Shown one piece after another: positions 5,604 to 9,553 of a stretch of 9,553 bases of DNA. The notes below the pieces were generated by a model. It saw only the letters and a list, made by a program, of their open reading frames with translations. It was not told where the DNA came from and did no database searches. Numbering within the stretch: position 1 is the stretch's first letter; each line of letters starts with the position of its first letter. The stretch lies in NCBI GenBank assembly GCA_905233405.1, contig CAJOEG010000109.1, positions 6,144 through 15,696 on the forward strand, given 5' to 3'. This DNA is from an uncultured Bacteroidales bacterium. Its GTDB lineage: Bacteria; Bacteroidota; Bacteroidia; Bacteroidales; ML635J-15. A program made the position numbers and the translations under genes.

Positions 5604-7061
5604 TTATTTCTTTACAACCACTGGGTCTGGAATATCTTCGGTGATACCAGCAACCTTCTTTGCCATTTCTGCGTATTCTTCGAATGGGGTAGAAGCCTTT
5701 ACGACCATCTTTGCGCCATCGGGCGAACCGCCACCGTGCATACAGCCAGGTACGCCAGCACCGATAGTTAACCATTCAGAAAGTCTAACGGCTCTCATGC
5801 GGCTTTCGGTCGAGCAGTCGCCAGCCTTGATGATGTTGGTGATGAATTCGCCGTAAGCAGGATTGTGGAAGTCTTCGTAGGTAGGTGCGCAACCTGTTTC
5901 AACGATACCGCCGCCGATTTCCTGGCAGAGACGCTTGGTTTCGTATGGCAATGTAGCAACATACATCTTGTTGAGGTGAGCAATCTTCGAGTTTGAAACC
6001 CAAACGCCGTTCTTCTGTCCGCCGAGTGCCATTGCACCAACGCCAAGACCGAAAGTTGTTTCGTTGTTTGCTGCCATAGCAACAAGCTTGTCGTCGAATT
6101 TCTTGCTTGAGATGCCGTTTGCGCGAGCCATAAGCATGCTTGCGCCAATCATGATGTCGCCCTGACCGGCAACGCAAGCGCCTATGCAAGCGCGGTAGTT
6201 AGCGGTGAAGTATTCGATAACCTTGCCCGAATACTTGAATTCGCCAGCCATGAATACTCTTTCGTTCGGAATGAAAACATTGTCGAAGAGCAGGTAAGCC
6301 TGAGTGATACCAGTTTCTGGAATATCCCAGTTCTGCTTGTATTCGCGGTCGTCGCTCGGACGGCGGGTTTCAACTATTGTGAGGCCTTCGATGTCGCGCG
6401 GGCAAACGAACGATACTGCAAAGTCGGCATCGGTGTCCTTGTAGCCCGAACCAGGGAGGATGAAGATTTCGTCCGATGCAGCAACACCGCAAATCATAAC
6501 CTTGGCACCGCGAACTACGATACCGTCGGCACGCTTTTCAACGATGTGGACATTGCTGTCGAGGCAAGGCTGCTGATGAGGCTTCATGCTACGGTTACCC
6601 TTTGCGTCGGTAAGAGCTGCTGCGCAGAGGATTCCGCGTTCCTGTGCCGAAAGTATCCAGTTTTTCAGTCTTTCCTGATAGTTGGTGCCAAATTCGGCAT
6701 CGATGTCGTGGGTAACAGCCCACATAACATTCTGTGCATTCCAGCCAACGCAGGTTCCGCCCGAGCAGGTACCAGTCTGACGGTACATTTCGCGTTTCAT
6801 GCGTGCGTTGTTCATGATGTCCTCGAGGGTTCTCATCATGCTGTTGAAACGCATAATCGGCTTTCCAGTGAAGTCGGAAACAGTTGTGAAGATGTCCTTC
6901 TTTTCTTCGCAAGCTGCGCCGTCGTATGCGCGTGCGTGGCTTTCAACTGTACGGCGGGTTGCCGGATGGGTTGTAACATCGGTGATTAATTCTCCATTCT
7001 TGTAGATATTTGGTCTCATTGCCTTGAGGGCTGCCAAATATTGTTCGCGTGTTCTTATCAT
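5604..7061 (-). CDS. 4-hydroxybutyryl-CoA dehydratase-like flavoprotein (AbfD/HpaB family), altered active site
   Basis: 485 residues, colinear with AbfD (vinylacetyl-CoA isomerase / 4-hydroxybutyryl-CoA dehydratase, about 490 aa) and the HpaB fold (acyl-CoA dehydrogenase-like, FAD-binding). Family signatures: EQYLAALKAMRPNIYKNGEL (7-26), GTNYQERLKNW (125-135), VEKRADGIVVRGAKV (174-188), FDNVFIPNERVF (259-270) and CMHGGGSPDG (440-449). Compared with Clostridium aminobutyricum AbfD as I recall it, Cys99 is kept, but CX3C becomes CX4C (Cys99, Cys104). The cluster ligand His292 becomes Tyr289, Cys299 is Cys296, and an extra Cys292 appears. Catalytic Glu257, Tyr296, Lys300 and Glu455 become Gln254, Ile293, Val297 and Gly439. 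Family membership is secure; dehydratase activity is doubtful, and the substrate and cluster state are unknown. No other 4-hydroxybutyrate gene is nearby. The gene has its own promoter and terminator, and is more GC-rich than its neighbours. Confidence 0.88.
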   Translation of the reverse strand: MIRTREQYLAALKAMRPNIYKNGELITDVTTHPATRRTVESHARAYDGAACEEKKDIFTTVSDFTGKPIMRFNSMMRTLEDIMNNARMKREMYRQTGTCSGGTCVGWNAQNVMWAVTHDIDAEFGTNYQERLKNWILSAQERGILCAAALTDAKGNRSMKPHQQPCLDSNVHIVEKRADGIVVRGAKVMICGVAASDEIFILPGSGYKDTDADFAVSFVCPRDIEGLTIVETRRPSDDREYKQNWDIPETGITQAYLLFDNVFIPNERVFMAGEFKYSGKVIEYFTANYRACIGACVAGQGDIMIGASMLMARANGISSKKFDDKLVAMAANNETTFGLGVGAMALGGQKNGVWVSNSKIAHLNKMYVATLPYETKRLCQEIGGGIVETGCAPTYEDFHNPAYGEFITNIIKAGDCSTESRMRAVRLSEWLTIGAGVPGCMHGGGSPDGAKMVVKASTPFEEYAEMAKKVAGITEDIPDPVVVKK

Positions 7062-7095
7062 AATATTATCTTTTAATTTTTGAAAAAATGATTGG

Positions 7096-7126
7096 CAAAG
7101 ATAATGATTGTTTTTGAGAATCGCAA
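7096..7126 (-). promoter_or_regulatory. Bacteroidetes promoter of the AbfD-like gene
   Basis: On the minus strand TTGC (7123-7126), a 19-bp spacer and TATCTTTG (7096-7103) fit the Bacteroidetes consensus. The -7 octamer is identical to that of the ATPase gene. The transcript should start near 7090, leaving a leader of about 30 nt before ATG 7061. Confidence 0.6.
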
Positions 7127-7249
7127 TATGTTTTAGGATGATTTTTGTGAAGATGACATATTGGTAGCATCAGTTTGTGAAATGATTAGGAAGATGTTAC
7201 TTCTTTGTCTATAAAGATGTTCAATATGCCAGAGGTGTCTATTTATAGC

Positions 7250-7284
7250 AAAAAAGAACGTGCCCCAATTAAGAGGCACGTTCT
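7250..7284 (-). terminator. Rho-independent terminator downstream of decayed genes
   Basis: A perfect 10-bp stem (7255-7264, AGAACGTGCC, with 7275-7284, GGCACGTTCT) surrounds a 10-nt loop. On the minus strand the stem leads into a run of T residues (complement of A7250-A7255). It lies 26 bp after the TAA of the coding remnant at 7311-7420, so it belonged to a gene transcribed leftward here. Confidence 0.8.
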
Positions 7285-7310
7285 GTATTATGAAACAATT
7301 CTATCCAAAA

Positions 7311-7420
7311 TTATTTCTCTTCGCTCAATCTCTTGTAGCCTTCGTAGCGGAGCTTTGCAAACTGTGAGGTGTTAGCGAAGAGTTCCTTGATCACAGTTGC
7401 GTTCTTTGCTGTAGAGGTCA
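7311..7420 (-). pseudogene. Unassigned C-terminal coding remnant
   Basis: This frame reads VTSTAKNATVIKELFANTS, then QFAKLRYEGYKRLSEEK, then TAA at 7311. Codon choice (AAG, CTC, TTC, CGC, TAC, GAA) and a charged amphipathic ending resemble a genuine protein C-terminus, and an intrinsic terminator follows. No start or upstream body is attached: going upstream the frame runs into the M48 remnant, which is coded in another frame. I do not recognise the family. It may be the tail of a deleted neighbour of the metallopeptidase; the frame continues out of phase up to 7556 with composition that looks non-coding. Confidence 0.35.
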
Positions 7421-7582
7421 CCTCATCATCCGCTCCAACTTTGTTTTCCACTTCTCCCAATGGGGCATCTCCCTGCTCAACAACGCCTAAAAATCTTTTG
7501 TGTGGTTGTGGTGTATCAAGTGGCACAATTCGTGAGTGATGACATATTCGATGCAAGATGTATGGTGAATATTTATCTCAAG
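7418..7582 (-). pseudogene. YgjP-like (DUF45) M48 metallopeptidase fragment with amber codon
   Basis: The frame reads LEINIHHTSCIEYVITHELC, then HLIHHNHTKDF, TAG (7487-7489), ALLSREMPHWEKWKTKLE, RMMR and TGA at 7418. This is the C-terminal active-site region of the YgjP/DUF45 metal-dependent hydrolase family. The zinc motif HELCH is at 7520-7534 and the downstream HxxxF-xALLxxxxPxWExxKxxLE pattern is kept. The family usually has Tyr after KDF, so the TAG probably arose from a Tyr codon. The first two thirds of the protein (about 150-200 residues, including the usual WGSC motif) are missing upstream, where the frame becomes AT-rich and unrelated. It is therefore a truncated, nonsense-mutated relic. 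In bacteria this gene often lies beside type I restriction genes, so a lost R-M locus is one possible origin (inference). Confidence 0.75.
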
Positions 7583-7597
7583 GAGGACAAATATTTT

Positions 7598-7714
7598 ATG
7601 GAGAATAGTGACAGAAAAAGAAAAATTTTTATATTTGCCAATTGTTTGGTACAAAATAAGGAGAAAGATGGATGGGTTAACACATTTTTGGATCAGGAGA
7701 AGCTATTATGGTGA
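7598..7714 (+). CDS. Possible 38-residue ORF overlapping the cupin start
   Basis: ATG 7598 follows AGGAGG (7581-7586) with 11 nt between. It encodes MENSDRKRKIFIFANCLVQN and 18 more residues ending DQEKLLW, and its TGA (7712-7714) overlaps the cupin ATG at 7708. The arrangement would allow translational coupling. Against it, a Bacteroidetes -7 box (7630-7637) lies inside it, so most cupin transcripts could begin after its start codon. It matches no family that I know. It is as likely to be a chance frame or the tail of a decayed gene as a real leader peptide. Confidence 0.25.
   Translation: MENSDRKRKIFIFANCLVQNKEKDGWVNTFLDQEKLLW
7630..7637 (+). promoter_or_regulatory. Probable -7 box for the cupin gene
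   Basis: TATATTTG matches TAnnTTTG perfectly. The -33 region about 19-20 bp upstream (near 7606-7610, TAGTG) is weak. It would give a leader of about 60-65 nt carrying the AGGAGA site of the cupin gene. Confidence 0.4.
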
Positions 7715-8124
7715 TAGACAATACAATACTTGACAACTTGACTGCTCAGGCCAAGGCATCGCCCCGGCTGCGGATGAATCTGAACTTTCATCAGAGTCTG
7801 GATGAGAAGTGCCACCGTTTTCTGAATGCCGTGGAACCGGGTGCCAACATTCCCATTCATCGCCATCCGGAGAAAGAGGAGACATTTGTTGTGTTGCGTG
7901 GCAGGATACGTGTCATCACCTACAACGACGACGGCACCATTATCGACGACCTGGTCCTCAACCCAGCGGAAGGCCGCTACGGTGTGAACGTGGGAAAGAA
8001 TGTCTGGCATACCGTGGAATCCCTGAAGCCGGGTTCCGTCATCTTCGAATGCAAGGAAGGCCCGTTTGTGGAGCATGAGGAGGAGGGGGTATTAGAAATT
8101 GACAATTATGAAGGATTTGAATGA
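7708..8124 (+). CDS. WbuC-family cupin metalloprotein
   Basis: 138 residues, single small cupin domain, cytoplasmic. The N-terminus has the WbuC signature ASPRLRMNLNFHQSLDEKCH (residues 17-36, with SPRxRxNxNFH). The metal site is carried by PIHRHPEKEE (49-58: His51, His53, Glu57 or Glu58) and NVWHTVE (98-104: His101). ETFVVLRGRIRVITYNDDG forms the beta-barrel core. WbuC-type proteins are found in O-antigen and polysaccharide loci of some bacteria, but their reaction is not established, and no sugar-nucleotide genes are seen here. ATG 7708 is preceded by AGGAGA (7695-7700) at 7-nt spacing, an unusually good Shine-Dalgarno site for this phylum. The gene is clearly more GC-rich than its flanks (7561-7680 and 8150-8400), which suggests it came as a separate unit. 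No terminator with a T-run follows. Confidence 0.88.
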   Translation: MVIDNTILDNLTAQAKASPRLRMNLNFHQSLDEKCHRFLNAVEPGANIPIHRHPEKEETFVVLRGRIRVITYNDDGTIIDDLVLNPAEGRYGVNVGKNVWHTVESLKPGSVIFECKEGPFVEHEEEGVLEIDNYEGFE

Positions 8125-8399
8125 GGGTCAATGGTCATGAATATTGTTTTCAGGTCACACAGATTGTTCGAATGGAACGTTTTTCTTTCTAATAAAAAAC
8201 AAATAAAGCGGATTTTTTTAATAATATTGAAAAAATCGTAATTATAGATAGATATCCAACGAATAAGAAAGTTATTGTTGGTCAGATTCTTGTATCTATT
8301 TGTTATATCGGTTTGTTGTTTACCTGATGGTAATATAATATTATTCGTTGTCCCATATTAATTCGGAGAAAAAAAATAGTTGAAACTTACAAAAAATAG
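8125..8399. other. AT-rich intergenic stretch without a gene
   Basis: No supported coding frame. It contains an imperfect hairpin (8256-8281: CCAACgAATAA, loop GAAAG, TTATTGTTGG, one bulged base) without a T-run, so it is a poor intrinsic terminator. It also holds an AT palindrome near 8330-8345. I see no clear TAnnTTTG box serving the frame that follows at 8409. Confidence 0.6.
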
Positions 8400-8900
8400 A
8401 AAAAGGACTTGTGGATTGCAATTGTTGTAATGGATTTTCTGATAATTGGTTACTTCATCGGCCAATCGCTATCGAAGGAGTATGTGATGTGTATTGAGGC
8501 AGGTCATATGACAGGAGTGTCGGCCGAGGATCTGCGCCACAAATCATTCTTTGCAACCAGGGCAGAGCTTCAAGACCATGGCAAAACTGTTTCAACCCGC
8601 AAAATGATACGCATTGTGGTGAACGGAGGTTGTATGAAACTTCGCAATATAGAAGAAGGTACACAACTATGTGTTGAGAAGAAAGCAAAGGATGCCGACT
8701 TGAAGGGCTAGATTAGCAAATGTGACATTTTGATGTTGTATTTGCCCGACATCAAGAAATATAAAATCAGGGAATTCAAGGCTTTTACTCCAGAGGAGGC
8801 AATGAGTACATTCTATTATAATGCCGATGGCACAGAACACCCATCGTAGCAGCATCACATACGCGACACCCTGATTGGTGTGGTGAAATGCCGCATCTAA
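8400..8900 (+). pseudogene. Unrecognised coding-like frame broken by two TAG codons
   Basis: One frame is open from just after TAG 8397 to TAA 8898 except for TAG at 8709-8711 and TAG at 8847-8849. The first part begins with TTG 8409 or ATG 8430 and has a hydrophobic N-terminal stretch (IAIVVMDFLIIGYFIG), perhaps a membrane anchor. It continues LSKEYVMCIEAGHMTGVSAE and ends VEKKAKDADLKG. The second part (8712-8846) reads ISKCDILMLYLPDIKKYKIR onward to NADGTEHPS, and a short third part (8850-8897) ends VVKCRI. Codon use and amino-acid mix look coding across both TAGs, so I read it as one damaged gene. Only the first 100 residues would be made if it were translated. I do not recognise the family, and the start is uncertain because no well-placed ribosome site is seen. 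Confidence 0.45.
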
Positions 8901-9125
8901 CTACACACCTTCCATTTCAGATTCTCTGACTTTTATCGCGACTCGGCGTAGCTCCATCAGCGTTAAGTTAGTTTGCGGTGAACGCCGTCTTGCACGCTTC
9001 CTGAAGACTTCGCACTTTTTGCGGTCGAATAAAAAACGACAAAATTGTTTTCTTTCGTTGTCAAGCGAAAGGGAATAGTACACTGAAACCACAGAAATTG
9101 CGGCTGCACCGCTGAGCTGGGACAT
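8901..9125 (-). CDS. Small hypothetical protein, Arg-rich C-terminus
   Basis: 74 residues from ATG 9125 (MSQLSGAAAISVVSVYYSLS), with a possible TTG start at 9155 adding ten residues. The N-terminal third is hydrophobic. The rest is basic (LFDRKKCEVFRKRARRRSPQ) and the protein ends ESEMEGV before TAG 8901. It begins only 73 bp from the divergent AAA ATPase start and ends directly against the TAA of the broken plus-strand frame (8898-8900). It has no recognised domain. It could be a genuine small protein, or a chance frame through a dispersed repeat of this organism. Confidence 0.35.
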   Translation of the reverse strand: MSQLSGAAAISVVSVYYSLSLDNERKQFCRFLFDRKKCEVFRKRARRRSPQTNLTLMELRRVAIKVRESEMEGV

Positions 9126-9172
9126 CGTGGAAATTAATTTCAAAATTTGCAACAACTTTGATGAAAAAATGT

Positions 9173-9180
9173 TATTTTTG
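9173..9180 (+). promoter_or_regulatory. Probable -7 box for the right-edge ATPase
   Basis: TATTTTTG fits TAnnTTTG. The nearest TTTG upstream (9146-9149) gives a 23-bp spacer, longer than the usual 19-21, so the -33 box is suboptimal. ATG 9199 follows closely, with AGGAG at 9182-9186 12 nt before it. Confidence 0.4.
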
Positions 9181-9198
9181 CAGGAGAAATATTGAATT

Positions 9199-9553
9199 AT
9201 GTTTTTGAAAACGATATCACTGACAAACTATAGGAATTTCGAGCATTATTCTTTAGAGCTTGGGAAGCGGACAACGATGTTGATTGGTCGCAATGGCATG
9301 GGTAAAACCAACCTCATTAACAGCATGGTGCAGGCTATTAGCTTTATCTTCTCCAAGCAACGCAATATGCCACAAACCGACTTTATTCGCAGTTCGGACC
9401 AGGGCGTGAAACGTTTCTCGGCCACGGATGCCCGTTTCACTACCGACTACCAATACCCAATTTATGTGAGAGCCACGGCTGAAATAAACGGAGGTACCCA
9501 ACTTGCATGGGGCTTGGAGCAGGAAGGAAGAAAAAGCGGATTGCGCGATTCGC
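9199..9553 (+). CDS. RecF/SMC-like AAA-family ATPase, N-terminus only
   Basis: 118 residues are visible; the gene leaves the window. MFLKTISLTNYRNFEHYSLE is the typical opening of RecF/OLD/AAA_23-type ATPases (short beta strand, then NYRNF), followed by Walker A GRNGMGKTN (residues 30-38, Lys36, Thr37). The segment PQTDFIRSSDQG and the following beta-rich region precede the expected Q-loop and coiled-coil portions. The signature motif, Walker B and any C-terminal nuclease (TOPRIM) domain would lie beyond base 9553, so the subtype cannot be decided. Relatives include RecF-type repair proteins and ATPase subunits of phage-defence systems such as OLD/Gabija, RloA or PARIS. ATG 9199 has AGGAG 12 nt upstream. 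It follows a stretch of gene remnants, which fits an accessory or defence-type location but does not prove it. Confidence 0.8.
   Translation, partial: MFLKTISLTNYRNFEHYSLELGKRTTMLIGRNGMGKTNLINSMVQAISFIFSKQRNMPQTDFIRSSDQGVKRFSATDARFTTDYQYPIYVRATAEINGGTQLAWGLEQEGRKSGLRDS

Noticed and set aside
5395..5856. Overlapping open frames on both strands around the 5' repeat and the AbfD-like 3' end
   Set aside because: They run through the terminator, promoter and repeat and have biased residue content; they are shadows of the real gene.
7311..7556. A single 81-residue minus-strand gene starting MHRICHHSRIV
   Set aside because: Its first half is the out-of-frame reading of the M48 relic, where another frame gives the HELCH motif; only its last ~36 codons look coding.
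7460..7714. 84-codon plus-strand frame starting at 7460
   Set aside because: The first 46 codons are antisense to the M48 relic; only the part from ATG 7598 has an independent ribosome site, and it is listed separately.
8256..8281. Hairpin after the cupin gene as its terminator
   Set aside because: The stem is AT-rich with a bulge and no T-run follows, and it lies 130 bp past the stop codon.
8455..8858. Minus-strand open frames of 63-77 codons
   Set aside because: They are antisense to the broken plus-strand frame, and their composition does not look coding.

Overview
The window looks like accessory chromosome of a Bacteroidales-type member of the Bacteroidetes. Evidence: several promoters match the Bacteroidetes sigma-ABfr form (a TTTG-like -33 box, 19-20 bp, then TAnnTTTG); Shine-Dalgarno sites are mostly absent; and the gene families are typical of the group (BspA-like LRR_5 surface protein, AAA_14/DUF4143 ATPase, Bacteroidetes-style XRE regulator). 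There are no rRNA, tRNA or CRISPR features that I can see.

Layout. (1) 1-2695, minus strand: a small protein with a degenerate class III nucleotide-cyclase-like fold (1820-2695), followed after 10 bp by a secreted BspA-like leucine-rich-repeat protein that leaves the window at base 1. (2) 2696-2845: a divergent, AT-rich promoter region with three similar direct repeats, facing an XRE-family repressor (2846-3202, plus). (3) 3238-3819, minus: a REP-associated tyrosine (Y1/HUH) transposase whose coding sequence contains a 50-bp REP-like palindrome in frame. (4) 3948-5519: an AAA_14/DUF4143 ATPase gene bracketed by two 100-bp direct repeats, 94% identical, each made of three degenerate ~33-bp units. 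The upstream copy carries the gene's promoter. (5) 5537-7127, minus: a monocistronic unit with its own promoter and a strong intrinsic terminator, encoding a flavoprotein of the 4-hydroxybutyryl-CoA dehydratase / HpaB family in which most residues known to be catalytic in AbfD are replaced.

(6) 7251-7582, minus: decayed DNA, namely the C-terminal end of a YgjP-like M48 metallopeptidase with an amber codon, a second unassigned C-terminal coding remnant, and a terminator. (7) 7598-8124, plus: a WbuC-family cupin, possibly preceded by an overlapping 38-codon ORF. (8) 8125-8900: a long non-coding stretch and then an unrecognised coding-like frame interrupted by two in-frame TAG codons. (9) 8901-9125, minus: a small unassigned ORF. 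(10) 9199-9553, plus: the N-terminus of a RecF/SMC-like AAA ATPase running off the right edge.

The genes do not form one pathway. The right third, with gene remnants and an incoming ATPase, looks like a turnover hotspot. The most unusual items are the AbfD-like enzyme with a remodelled active site, the repeat-bracketed ATPase cassette, the REP-like hairpin built into the RAYT gene, and the cyclase-like/XRE/LRR group.
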